64,000 bases of DNA from Epiperipatus broadwayi (GCA_028023455.1 JAQFVV010012423.1:9895158-9959157); one strand, 5' to 3'; counted from the stretch's first letter, positions 10,452-20,800 are shown. The notes: generated by a model not told the origin, from the sequence alone. Numbers and translations: made by a program.

Positions 10452-10555
10452 TATAGTTAGAGATAGTGAATACTAACTACTCTGACGTTTATGTAAACGA
10501 AAATACGCTTGATAGGTGTTTTTGGTAGGACGCCATCTGTGGACATAAATACAAG

Positions 10556-10583
10556 CGTTAGCAAGTTAAAAAACTTGCTAACG
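10556..10583. other. Variant monomer junction, shorter palindrome
   Basis: CGTTAGCAAGTT-AAAA-AACTTGCTAACG is followed directly by TTTATCATAAATG. As at 10142-10177, but the copied flank stops 4 bp earlier (406-bp monomer). Confidence 0.85.
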
Positions 10584-10799
10584 TTTATCATAAATGTACC
10601 TTTGAGGTCTTTCTTGCAATGATATAGATTGCAGAGGCTTCTACTATGTGGTGATGCTGAACTGAGATCAGACCCATATAGCTATCTGGTTTGCTATGCT
10701 GAGTTTGAAGACATTACGTGTCTAAAAAATTCACGCTTGCAAGCTGAATAGAAATTGTTTCATAAACGCTCAGAGTTTGTATTTAGATCTAGTTTCTTT

Positions 10800-10857
10800 A
10801 TTCCTGTCTTTCACTGACGATAGCAAATAGCTTGAAATCATGATCTGAAAGTGGAAT
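10800..10857 (+). ncRNA. Type I hammerhead ribozyme, reverse monomer 4
   Basis: Intact motif with the same core and stems as the other reverse copies. Confidence 0.88.
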
Positions 10858-10962
10858 TATAGTTAGAGATAGTGAATACTAACTACTCTGACGTTTATGT
10901 AAACGAAAATACGCTTGATAGGTGTTTTTGGTAGGACGCCATCTGTGGACATAAATACAAGC

Positions 10963-10988
10963 GTTAGCAAGTTAAAAAACTTGCTAAC
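10963..10988. other. Variant monomer junction with 61-bp shortening
   Basis: After GTTAGCAAGTTAAAAAACTT plus GCTAAC the sequence jumps to TACTATGTGGTG, skipping the start of the next monomer (347-bp spacing). Confidence 0.85.
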
Positions 10989-11146
10989 TACTATGTGGTG
11001 ATGCTGAACTGAGATCAGACCCATATAGCTATCTGGTTTGCTATGCTGAGTTTGAAGACATTACGTGTCTAAAAAATTCACGCTTGCAAGCTGAATAGAA
11101 ATTGTTTCATAAACGCTCAGAGTTTGTATTTAGATCTAGTTTCTTT

Positions 11147-11204
11147 ATTCCTGTCTTTCACTGACGATAGCAAATAGCTTGAAATCATGATCTGAAAGTG
11201 GAAT
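11147..11204 (+). ncRNA. Type I hammerhead ribozyme, reverse monomer 5
   Basis: Intact motif inside the 347-bp shortened monomer; the deletion lies upstream of the ribozyme and leaves it untouched. Confidence 0.88.
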
Positions 11205-11308
11205 TATAGTTAGAGATAGTGAATACTAACTACTCTGACGTTTATGTAAACGAAAATACGCTTGATAGGTGTTTTTGGTAGGACGCCATCTGTGGACATA
11301 AATACAAG

Positions 11309-11336
11309 CGTTAGCAAGTTAAAAAACTTGCTAACG
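11309..11336. other. Variant monomer junction, same as at 10556
   Basis: The same 28-bp palindrome and the same join to TTTATCATAAATG, so this junction type occurs twice. Two monomers may have been copied from one another. Confidence 0.85.
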
Positions 11337-11552
11337 TTTATCATAAATGTACCTTTGAGGTCTTTCTTGCAATGATATAGATTGCAGAGGCTTCTACTAT
11401 GTGGTGATGCTGAACTGAGATCAGACCCATATAGCTATCTGGTTTGCTATGCTGAGTTTGAAGACATTACGTGTCTAAAAAATTCACGCTTGCAAGCTGA
11501 ATAGAAATTGTTTCATAAACGCTCAGAGTTTGTATTTAGATCTAGTTTCTTT

Positions 11553-11610
11553 ATTCCTGTCTTTCACTGACGATAGCAAATAGCTTGAAATCATGATCTG
11601 AAAGTGGAAT
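11553..11610 (+). ncRNA. Type I hammerhead ribozyme, reverse monomer 6
   Basis: Intact motif in a 406-bp monomer. Confidence 0.88.
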
Positions 11611-11960
11611 TATAGTTAGAGATAGTGAATACTAACTACTCTGACGTTTATGTAAACGAAAATACGCTTGATAGGTGTTTTTGGTAGGACGCCATCTGTG
11701 GACATAAATACAAGCGTTAGCAAGTTTTTTAACTTGCATTTTTGTTTATCATAAATGTACCTTTGAGGTCTTTCTTGCAATGATATAGATTGCAGAGGCT
11801 TCTACTATGTGGTGATGCTGAACTGAGATCAGACCCATATAGCTATCTGGTTTGCTATGCTGAGTTTGAAGACATTACGTGTCTAAAAAATTCACGCTTG
11901 CAAGCTGAATAGAAATTGTTTCATAAACGCTCAGAGTTTGTATTTAGATCTAGTTTCTTT

Positions 11961-12018
11961 ATTCCTGTCTTTCACTGACGATAGCAAATAGCTTGAAATC
12001 ATGATCTGAAAGTGGAAT
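11961..12018 (+). ncRNA. Type I hammerhead ribozyme, reverse monomer 7
   Basis: Intact motif. This monomer has the standard junction (GCAAGTTTTTTAACTTGC) at its start. Confidence 0.88.
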
Positions 12019-12123
12019 TATAGTTAGAGATAGTGAATACTAACTACTCTGACGTTTATGTAAACGAAAATACGCTTGATAGGTGTTTTTGGTAGGACGC
12101 CATCTGTGGACATAAATACAAGC

Positions 12124-12149
12124 GTTAGCAAGTTAAAAAACTTGCTAAC
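12124..12149. other. Variant monomer junction with 74-bp shortening
   Basis: The inverted loop form is followed by TGCTGAACTGAGATC, skipping more of the next monomer than the junction at 10963 (334-bp spacing). Confidence 0.85.
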
Positions 12150-12294
12150 TGCTGAACTGAGATCAGACCCATATAGCTATCTGGTTTGCTATGCTGAGTT
12201 TGAAGACATTACGTGTCTAAAAAATTCACGCTTGCAAGCTGAATAGAAATTGTTTCATAAACGCTCAGAGTTTGTATTTAGATCTAGTTTCTTT

Positions 12295-12352
12295 ATTCCT
12301 GTCTTTCACTGACGATAGCAAATAGCTTGAAATCATGATCTGAAAGTGGAAT
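12295..12352 (+). ncRNA. Type I hammerhead ribozyme, reverse monomer 8
   Basis: Intact motif in the shortest (334-bp) monomer. Confidence 0.88.
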
Positions 12353-12701
12353 TATAGTTAGAGATAGTGAATACTAACTACTCTGACGTTTATGTAAACG
12401 AAAATACGCTTGATAGGTGTTTTTGGTAGGACGCCATCTGTGGACATAAATACAAGCGTTAGCAAGTTTTTTAACTTGCATTTTTGTTTATCATAAATGT
12501 ACCTTTGAGGTCTTTCTTGCAATGATATAGATTGCAGAGGCTTCTACTATGTGGTGATGCTGAACTGAGATCAGACCCATATAGCTATCTGGTTTGCTAT
12601 GCTGAGTTTGAAGACATTACGTGTCTAAAAATTCACGCTTGCAAGCTGAATAGAAATTGTTTCATAAACGCTCAGAGTTTGTATTTAGATCTAGTTTCTT
12701 T

Positions 12702-12759
12702 ATTCCTGTCTTTCACTGACGATAGCAAATAGCTTGAAATCATGATCTGAAAGTGGAAT
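12702..12759 (+). ncRNA. Type I hammerhead ribozyme, reverse monomer 9
   Basis: Intact motif in the last monomer. This monomer has one A missing from the CTAAAAAATTC run and a C-to-T change in GTAAACGAAAA, both outside the ribozyme, so the edge copy is slightly diverged. Confidence 0.88.
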
Positions 12760-12899
12760 TATAGTTAGAGATAGTGAATACTAACTACTCTGACGTTTAT
12801 GTAAATGAAAATACGCTTGATAGGTGTTTTTGGTAGGACGCCATCTGTGGACATAAATACAAGCGTTAGCAAGTTTTTTAACTTGCATTTTTGTTTATC

Positions 12900-13080
12900 A
12901 TATATATATATATATTGATCCAGATAAGGTTGTAGATCTCTTGGGGAAACAAAATCTAACATGAATTTTAACTCTTTAATAAAATAAAAATTATGAAATA
13001 TAAACTTGTGAAACAATATTGTAAAACTTACTCTTATATAAAACTATGATATAAACTTATACATTCGATCTACACCAATG
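12900..13080. other. (TA)n at the array edge and AT-rich flank
   Basis: A short TA run at 12900-12915 abuts the array. The rest is AT-rich with no gene seen. Confidence 0.7.
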
Positions 13081-13330
13081 CAATTTTAGTATTGCTCCAA
13101 ATTGGCCCTTTAGGCAGAGAAGCATAATACCCAGAGGGTACTTGTGACCAAGCCAGAGGTATCTATAAAGTACATAACTCAGACATTTCAGGGCACAGAT
13201 TGCCTTGGCTGCAGAATTCAACACCTATCATTCAAAGCACTTTTTTGTTTCAGAATAAACTCCAGGTGCCAATTAGCTACAAAAACTAATGTGCTCTGAA
13301 TGATGGCAAATTAATTCAGTGCCTAAGAAA
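13081..13330. repeat. GC-richer segment with a 30-bp inverted repeat
   Basis: Distinctly richer in G+C than its flanks. GCAGAATTCAACACC and TATCATTCAAAGCAC (13211-13240) face GTGCTCTGAATGATGG and TTAATTCAG (13290-13321) around a ~50-nt loop. No open frame of note. Probably an old mobile-element fragment; family not recognised. Confidence 0.5.
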
Positions 13331-13752
13331 TCCCAACTAGCTTAATTAAAAGAATACTATATATATTATTACTTTAATTAGTGATAAAAGAATTGATCAA
13401 CAAAATATTAAGTTTTAAGGATAATTTATTTTAGCAAAATATTTACTATTATAATTTAGAAACTACTATCATAAACTCTTAATTAACTTAAACAATGATT
13501 TTATATATATAGCTACATGCACTCTTAATAAATCACATGATATAATGTTATATAACAAAGAATATTAAATAAACACAAAACATTTAAACACACACACCAA
13601 TAATTCATTTTATGCATGCTATATAGTTCATTTGTTACTGATTCTGGAGGTTTCAAATTATTGCAATAGTTACATTCATATCAGAAATGGAATAAGAAAA
13701 TTTTTTTTATAACCTATAGAATTTTAAACATTGACTTCTTGCAGTTGCTGCT

Positions 13753-13953
13753 TCACGTGAGTTTTTCCAACTGGTTGGATTTGAGGTTTTTGTGGAGGTT
13801 CCTATGATTGTTATCTATAATACTTTTCTTCAAGACAGATATCTCTGGTGATTTCAAATTATTAGGCAGATATCACTTTTATTGGGAAGATTTGCTGATG
13901 TTCCATTGGACTAAGGCTGGAATCTGGACATGTGCTTCCAACAGCTGTTAACA
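13753..13953 (-). pseudogene. Coding-like segment, two overlapping frames, unidentified
   Basis: On the minus strand a plausible acceptor (TGACAATGCAG, exon side starting at 13953) opens a frame reading LTAVGSTCPDSSLSPMEHQQ and ending VISA at a TAA (13862-13864). An adjacent frame then reads NNLKSPEISVLKKSI and KNLKSNQLEKLT, ending at a TGA (13753-13755). Composition is protein-like (P, S, E, H, Q) and GC is raised. A frameshifted gene fragment or a terminal exon with a decayed neighbour would both fit. Not recognised. Confidence 0.3.
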
Positions 13954-13983
13954 CTGCATTGTCATAAAAACAACACTGACTCT

Positions 13984-14105
13984 GAATTCCTGAGACGACT
14001 TTGTAAAAACTGATTGTAAACTCAACTGCTTGAAGAATTAATAAGAATTCCTGAGACGACTTTGTAAAAACTGATTGTAAACTCAACTGCTTGAAGAATT
14101 AATAA
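13984..14105. repeat. Perfect 61-bp tandem duplication
   Basis: The unit starting GAATTCCTGAGACGACTTTG occurs at 13984 and again at 14045 with no differences seen. Such identity suggests a recent slippage or duplication. Confidence 0.9.
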
Positions 14106-14741
14106 CCTGACTTTATGTGATGACCTGTTGTCATTAATTTCTATACCTGCCAGATATATCCATTGTTAAATTCATCCACTGCTTTTGATTAACTTTTTGG
14201 ATAAGATTTAATTGATTAATTAATCCTGTTTTTAATTAGTAGCCATTGCTAATTCTGTTTGCATACAATCCTTGAGGAAAATTCCAATTATACACTTTCA
14301 TCTGTTTTTTTAATTTTTAAGTTTCACATTTCATTATATTACCATGCACACATTTTACTATACTTGTTTAGTTTTAAAATCAATGCATTATAAACAATCT
14401 TATTTATTTTAAATAAATGGGAAGATATTTCTTTTTTTTTCTTTAACTTAAATGACAAGAGAGAATACTTTTAATTTCATAAAAAAATATTTTTCAACTG
14501 TTATAACTTTAATTTTTATTTACTTAAAATTCAACTACTTTTAACTTTTCTTTAACTTCTCTCCCCCTTCCAATTACTCTTTAATATATAAAACTATGAA
14601 TTAATTAACTTTTAGAAAACTGTATTTTGTTTTAAACTAATAATTATTATCAATTTTAAACCTTGTGTCTTTATGAAAATTTTTATTTTTAATAATTGTA
14701 AACACAATTTTCCATGGAGCACTATTATTCATTAGCAGTAC

Positions 14742-14744
<3 letters not shown>
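14106..14744. other. AT-rich stretch
   Basis: Pyrimidine-rich runs at 14430-14580. No gene is seen. Confidence 0.5.

Positions 14745-14831
<87 letters not shown>
14745..14831. repeat. (TA)n microsatellite
   Basis: Pure TA run of about 86 bp. Confidence 0.97.
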
Positions 14832-14836
<5 letters not shown>

Positions 14837-14984
14837 CAGGAAAAGTAGAAATAAGCAGACAAAAATTTTAATAGATATTTTTTGCCTTCCTGAAATAATA
14901 ATCAGGGATTAAATAATTTTGAATTTAAAATAAAATGTTATTATGAAATAAACAATTAAACAGCTCTGAATAATTATTAATATT

Positions 14985-14985
<1 letters not shown>

Positions 14986-15067
<82 letters not shown>
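14986..15067. repeat. (ATT)n microsatellite
   Basis: Pure trinucleotide run of about 27 units. Confidence 0.97.
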
Positions 15068-15068
<1 letters not shown>

Positions 15069-17220
15069 TGATTTTGAATTTAAAAACAAGCATGGTTTAT
15101 TTTTTTATTAATTATTGTATACATTTCTTTATCTATTATTAAAAATCTTTGTTGATTAAAAATTTCAAAAAGTAGCTTTTAATTAAAAGAGATATGAAGA
15201 GAGTAAAAACATATAGATCACATCTTTGGTAACATTTTAAAGTTGCTTTTGAAAGGACTAGTGATCTTTTTAAAAAAATAAGCATTAGCCAGAAAAAACT
15301 CTGTTTTCAATTAAGGTGTTTTTTCACCTCAGATGACTCCTATAATAAGGACTGATAAAAAATATCAGTTTTGATTTTAATATTTTTGAGAAGCAATAGC
15401 CAAATTGGCCAGTTACAAACCTGGATAGTATCTTTGAAAAGAGTCTTGGCTAAATGTATTTTGTAAGAGCTGACTAGAAGGCTTGGCTAATAATATTTTT
15501 GAGAAGCAGAATAGCTAGTTGCAAAATTAACTATCAGAGTTGGACAAAGCTCCCATAAAAATGTAGCTAAAGTCAAGAGAGGAGGAAGCACCTCCTTTAG
15601 AGTTCAATGGTGGAGTTTGAATTCACATGGAGAAAAATGACCCATTTCTTTGTGTTGAAATTCATAGCTACAGGTGTGCTAAGAGAACAGTTACTTGCCT
15701 GAAATTTATCAAACTAAGACAACTTGCTGCCTGAAACCCATCAAGTCCTAGACAGAAGAGAGCTTATGGCATGCCAACAAATTACCTGAATTATACCTGT
15801 CTTGATGATGACAATCACAAAACTAAGCTTATCAAGAGAAAGCTTGAAGAATTGGTATGCATATGCTGCAGTTTATCTATATTTGTAAGGAACCACAGAT
15901 AAACATATATATATATAACTGGTAAGTTAATTTAAATTCTTAAAGTGACTTTTAAATTTATAACTTAATAACTTAAAAGAAAACAAATAAATAACTTGTT
16001 TGAGTCACACATCTAAAAGAAGGAAGATAGATGATGTTATATAAATGACATTTTAATCTAAACATTAAAATAAAACAAGTAAATAATTTGCTTAAATAAA
16101 AATCTAAAAGTAATGATATTCATAGACAAGTTTTATTTTTTTTAAAAAAAGAGAAAAAATCTAAAACAAATCTTTTTAGAGTAATCTGATCAAAACGTAT
16201 TAAATAAAAAAATATATTTGCTAGAGGATTTAACTTTTATTACTGGTCACAGAGTTGATATTATTTTTTTAAAAAGAGAGAAAAAAGTAAATTTTAAACA
16301 ATAATGAGAGAATTAATAACTGATTTATATTTTTGTATACACATGCATATGTGAATTTTATATAATCTTAATGTATTTTAATCAAGGAATTCATTATGGA
16401 AAGTATATTTTGAATAACATTTTATTATTGTGTCAAACTAAAATGTGTAAATGTTGTGTGAGAAAAATGGGTAAGTGATCACACATATATATTAAATCTT
16501 GTCCTATAAAAAGGAAAATGAATTTTTGCTATTATCAAATATGATAAAAAATGAATTTCATTTATATAATTAATCAATTATTGTACCACACATATGTTTG
16601 CAATTATATGTGTGTTTAAGTAAAACTAGCATAGGTATTGTATTATTAAATATATAAGTTAAAAAGTTTAATCATGTATTATTGTCAGACAATTTAAATA
16701 TGTTCAGAAATTACACACACATATGCATGTGCATGAATATATATGTCAATTGTATTGCAAATACCAATGTGTGTCAAATAGACACTTATATGTAAATTTT
16801 AATCTTTTTTTTTCAAATATTAAATGTCAATTCAAAAATGTTCATTTTATATTAATACACATGTCTGCATGTTGTGTTGTTTTAAATAAACCTATTGGAA
16901 TATATATATATATATATATCAATGAATAATTTGAATTTTGTATAGTAACCATTGTAAATCACAATGTGATACTTTTTTATTATATGTTAATCAAAATCAG
17001 ACAGCCTAATTGATATGTGCATAGCCTTATTCTAGAGACCTTAATATTTATTTATTTTTTATTGTTGTTAATAAACTTGAATTCAATTGTTAAAATTGAA
17101 TTGCATCATTATCTCTTAGTCACCATAACAGTTATACAGTTTATCTTTTCTGAGCTAAATTCAAGTATAATGGCTGAATATAGAAAAGGGGAGGTATATT
17201 TAGTGCTTAAGGGGCATTCA
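15068..17220. other. Non-coding; slightly GC-richer at 15230-15860
   Basis: The 15.3-15.8 kb part contains short internal similarities (AATATTTTTGAGAAGC at about 15380 and 15500; GCCTGAAA..CATCAA-like pairs near 15700) that suggest an old repeat. Short TA runs lie at 15903-15917 and 16899-16919. ORFs of about 70 codons here have chance composition. Confidence 0.45.
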
Positions 17221-17239
17221 GTATGATTGATATGTCCTG

Positions 17240-17912
17240 GAATAGTGCTAAGATTATATTCTTTAAAGCCTCTGCACCACATTTTATTCAGTTTAGTCTT
17301 AATAGATATTAAGTTTGTAATTGGCCAGTACATTAATGGTACTAAGTGGCTGGAGCATTGATGATGATTAGCATGTTTTAATATCCCAGCAGTATTGTTT
17401 TTGATTATTATGGTTACAGATTCTGATAGATGAGCACTTTAAGTTGGTAGATCCAAATTGATGTTTAAGTAATTGCCCAAGCTGGCAAAGGCTAAATAGC
17501 TAGCCTGGTCTATAGTAGACCCACTTCAAATCCAGTCACAGGATTGACTATTGATTTATTGTATTGATGTATTGTTGATCATTCATGATGATGAATGGTT
17601 ATTACTTTTGAGTGAGTATTTTTACCTACTTTTATAATTATAATGCTGGTTGATGAATGATTAATTATATCTGTGGTTGCTCTAAGGAGTTAACTGATCT
17701 CTTCTGATATAGCTGAACTCTCAGATTTTATGATTCATGCTCCATAAATATTAAAACATTTTATATATTTTGGATATTTAGTATACTTTAATATAATTAT
17801 TCTGACTTTAATTTTATATTTGATATATTTTGTGACTTGGGGATGATGATGAGTTTCAATCACCCCAGGTATGACCACCCTGATTCCCCATCCCGTTTAT
17901 ATATATATATGT
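17240..17912 (+). repeat. Dispersed repeat R2, copy 1 (~670 bp, (TA)n tail)
   Basis: Matches 59390-60092 in the same orientation: GCACCACATTTTATT, TTAATGGTACTAAGTGGC, GATGAGCACTT, AATCCAGTCA and ATCATTCATGATGATGAATG. Both copies end in a CC-rich segment with an AGGTA-AC motif and then a TA run. An ACTTCAAATCC box at 17525-17535 (CCATTTCCAATCC in the other copy) resembles a degraded RNA polymerase III B box. A SINE-like or LINE-end element with a TA tail is my inference. Confidence 0.75.
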
Positions 17913-18121
17913 AAATTATGTGAGAGGAAACCAGTCTTTCTCAGACATGCACTGTTGGTATTAATTTGCTTCCATTCACACTAAACTCTAAGCATAGGAG
18001 ATTTACCTCATGTATACTTTTAAAACACTTATTGACAGATGAGTGCAAGCATATTAATATTAATACCAATACTGCACATCTGAATGATTGGTTTCCTTTC
18101 ACATGATTTACATATATAGAT
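17897..18121. mobile_element. Foldback element of ~220 bp
   Basis: The left arm 17909-17975 (ATGTAAATTATGTGAGAGGA ... TTGGTATTAAT) is the reverse complement of 18045-18113 with scattered mismatches; the loop is ~70 bp. Both ends are bounded by short TA runs. No ribozyme core or ORF was found inside. Confidence 0.65.
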
Positions 18122-18899
18122 CGCTAATACATTAATTGCAGATATATATATAACCCTTATATAACTGTTGACAAAATGTCAAAAGGCAAAAAAAAAAGAC
18201 AATAAAAGTTAAATTCAAATTCATATTTATATATACATGATAATAAATTATTCCATTAAATAAAATGTCAATCATTTTAAAATTTTAACAAGTTTTTTTT
18301 AAAAAAAAATTGAATTGAATACATTAACATTATATAATACAATATAAAAATTTTAATTCTAAGTTTTATAAAAATAAAAATAAAATTAATGGGGTATTAT
18401 GCAAAAATTCTAAATAAATTCTGCATAAACAAAATTTTACATGTCATTATGTAAATTTTATATAAAACATATTAAAATAATTTTATAAATTAGTAAAATT
18501 AGATTTTAAAAAATCTTATAATTGTTAGAATCTTACATCTAACTATCTTTTGCTTAAAATTACCCCTTAAAAAAGATTATCTTTCTTTTTACATCTTAAT
18601 GACATATAGAATTTATTAATTGTAATATATAATTTGTGCAGTGGTAGTGTGATGAAATAAAGTTTAATCTGTCACTTCTGGTTCTTGAAAATCTCGACAT
18701 CCACATAATGTTTCCGTTAATTTAAATATTAACTGTATTAAAAAATTGCCAAATAATGGCTAACTCAAAGGTTTTGTTTTAGAATACATATCATTAAAAA
18801 TAATATACATAATACAGTATACATATTTAAAAATAAATCAAATACCATGAATGATATATATATATATAACTGAAATATAGGCTTATTATATACCTGTAT
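18122..18899. other. AT-rich stretch
   Basis: No gene seen; a TA run at 18853-18868. Confidence 0.5.
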
Positions 18900-19009
18900 C
18901 AATATATGTAATATATAGGGTATATGAGCACAGACTTACACATCACCCACCACTCACCACTCTATCTTATATCACTGATACACTTGAACACATATATGGC
19001 GAAAAGATA

Positions 19010-19070
19010 AATAATCACCAATATACGTATTTCATACTAAACCAGCAATCATCAGTTGGTCCAGATTATC
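19010..19070 (-). ncRNA. Type I hammerhead ribozyme, left arm (intact stem I)
   Basis: Minus strand: distal stem I GATAATC/GATTATT, proximal stem I ACCAA/TTGGT, core CTGATGA (19049-19055), stem II TGCT-GGTTT-AGTA with a T-T pair at its base, GAAA, and the palindromic stem III ATACGTAT (3 bp plus a CG loop). Then A at the cleavage position, with the predicted cut between 19022 and 19021. All invariant bases are present. Confidence 0.82.
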
Positions 19071-19588
19071 ATTTCAACACATATATATGCAATAAGTGCT
19101 CAGATATATATTAAGATAGCCAATCTTCATACTCTCATGGACATGCTTCAGTCCACTTTACACTCTAATTCTTCAACTATCCATCCAATTGAAAATCTGA
19201 TGATGGAATGCTCAAAGGTCACCCTAAGGACGAGATTTTTCTCGCACCCATGTTGACCTAAAGTCAATCTGACCCCTCATGTACAGGGCATAATCCATTT
19301 AATACATATACAAGGGATGGGCAGACATCTCTACTATCTAATAACTGAAATACAGTATATGTATTAAAATATGTCCTGTACATGAGGGATCAGATTGACT
19401 TTAGGTCAACATGGATGTGACAAAAATCTCAGCCTTAGGATGACCTTTGAGCATTCCATCATCAGGTTTTTAATTGGATGGATGGTGAAAAATTGAAGTG
19501 TAAAGTGGACTGAAGCATGTCCATGAGAGTATGAAGATTGGCTGTCTTAATATATATTTGAGCACTTATTGTATATATAAATTGAAAT

Positions 19589-19649
19589 GATAATCTGGAT
19601 GAACTGATGATTGCTGGTTTAGCATGAAATACATATATTGGTGATTATT
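19589..19649 (+). ncRNA. Type I hammerhead ribozyme, right arm (weakened stem I)
   Basis: Core CTGATGA is 19604-19610, stem II TGCT-GGTTT-AGCA and GAAA 19626-19629, followed by stem III ATA-CA-TAT and A19637 at the cleavage position. Distal stem I GATAATC/GATTATT is intact, but the proximal part GATGAA against TTGGT has one G-G clash and a wobble, so activity should be lower than in the left arm. Confidence 0.75.
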
Positions 19650-20113
19650 TATCTTTTCAACATATATGTATTCAAGTGTATCAATGATATGAGATAGAGT
19701 GGTGATATGAAAGTCTGTGCTCATATACCATACATATATATTGGAAATCTCAATTTAACAACTTTATTTATTTCGTGATTTTATTGTTTTTTTTTTATTA
19801 AAAAAACATAGAAACTAAATACTGTAATAATAATATGTTGACTATTTTAATCACTTAATATTAATTGCTAAATGTCTTTATAAAAATTAAAAGTTTATTT
19901 AAATTTCTCAAATACTTCAATTATTAGTAATAAAAAATAGGAGAGTGTTAACATAACATTTTGAGTGGTATTATTCTCTCTTATTCAAGTATTCTTGATC
20001 TGACCATTGAAAGTATTAGCATGGACTCAAATCTGGACCTTTATATTTGTAAATACTGAATTTTAAGGTAATGCTATTAATCAACTAGGCTCTACAGTCA
20101 GTATAAATTTTCT

Positions 20114-20420
20114 TTACTTATCTATGAAGTTCTTCTGATTTTGTTTTCCTGAGAACAAATTTAGTGAATGGTTTCCAAACATTATGAATATCATAGGAGG
20201 GTGAGTTGTGTGGTTATTTGCCATTGCAATGCAAGTGAATTTTCTTCTTTGTATTTTTTCCTCTATGTTCAATATTTGTTTTGCTAACTTTAGATATATC
20301 TGTTTTTTCTTATCATCAGTTTGTGCTCCTTTAATCACTTTTCCATCGGGCAATAGATATTACCAATATATATCATTTCACATTCAATTGATATTTTGTA
20401 GATATAGTTTTCTTTTTCAG
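20114..20420 (-). pseudogene. PLE GIY-YIG fragment, inverted copy
   Basis: On the minus strand, just inside 20420, a frame reads YIYKISIECEMIYIGN, the N-terminal signature of a GIY-YIG nuclease (YIYKI ... YIG). The frame then breaks. A 79-codon frame at 20114-20353 continues through the basic region (TDDKKKQIYLKLAKQ, EEKIQRRKF) but in a shifted register. At nucleotide level it aligns with 20481-20800 read in the opposite direction. This is a frameshifted relic of the nuclease domain of a Penelope-like element. Confidence 0.6.
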
Positions 20421-20465
20421 CATTTTCACTTTAAATTTTCTAGAGATCAGAATTCATATATTTAA

Positions 20466-20800
20466 ATATTGAAAAATAAAGACAGCATCTTTGAAATATT
20501 ATATGAATGTGAAAGTATGTATATTGGTGAAAGTGGTTGCTCATTGAAGAGGGATTAAATGATAACAAATGGATGATTAGAAAAAACAAACAGATGTATC
20601 TAGAGTAGCACACCATGAATGAATACAATGATAAACATATATTTGATTATGAAAATACAAAAATATTGAATAAAAAAGAAAAATACAAAAAAGAAAATTC
20701 AGAAAAGCTATTCACATTACAATGGCAAATAACCTCACAAGTCACTCTACTGTGATAATCCATAATGTTTTGAGATCACTCATTAGCCTTATGTTTAGGA
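20466..20800 (+). pseudogene. PLE GIY-YIG fragment, direct copy
   Basis: 20481-20555 encodes DSIFEILYECESMYIGESGC then SLKRD and a stop, matching the GIY-YIG core (bulky-I..Y.C...YIGESG.SLK). After frameshifts, 20630-20752 stays open for 41 codons with HIFDYENTKILNKKEKY, the strand that precedes the C-terminal helix in this domain. It stands head to head with the inverted copy at 20114-20420; the 5' ends of the two face each other across ~50 bp. It belongs to the same general family as 1-156 but is a different subfamily by sequence. Confidence 0.62.

Larger units (their letters stand above)
7559..12899. repeat. Head-to-head tandem array of a 408-bp hammerhead-ribozyme monomer
   Basis: Direct monomers start (at TGTCCACAGATGGCG) at 7559, 7967, 8375, 8783 and 9191, each 408 bp apart; the fifth stops at about 9241. 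From 9242 the same monomer runs in reverse complement. The inverse landmark CGCCATCTGTGGACA occurs at 9305, 9713, 10121, 10531, 10937, 11284, 11690, 12098, 12432 and 12839, giving spacings of 408, 408, 410, 406, 347, 406, 408, 334 and 407. Copies are nearly identical; the only point changes I found are near the flip (GCATATT for GCGTATT) and in the last monomer. Each complete monomer has one type I hammerhead. The monomers are much less AT-rich than the flanks, and both array ends abut (TA)n. Known parallels are hammerhead satellites in schistosomes and newts and metazoan retrozymes. No monomer holds a credible protein. Confidence 0.95.
18900..19743. mobile_element. 840-bp foldback element carrying a hammerhead in each arm
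   Basis: Arms of about 400 bp (18900-19311 and 19353-19743) are near-complete reverse complements around a ~40-bp loop. Outer ends share GGTATATGAGCACAGACTT; inner ends share AATACATATA and its complement. Each arm has a hammerhead motif ~110 bp (left) or ~95 bp (right) from its outer end, reading outwards. There is no ORF of note. I found no clear target-site duplication because both flanks are TA-rich. The structure fits inverted terminal units of a Penelope-like or retrozyme element, in which hammerheads are known to occur. Confidence 0.8.

Noticed and set aside
7559-12899. Helitron tandem array (3' hairpin followed by CTAA)
   Set aside because: The GCAAGTT hairpin and CTAAC are suggestive, but there is no consistent TC start or A/T insertion site, and the conserved hammerhead explains the monomer better.
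7559-12899. CRISPR-like array
   Set aside because: The units are 408 bp and nearly identical throughout, with no short repeat/unique spacer pattern, in a eukaryotic context.
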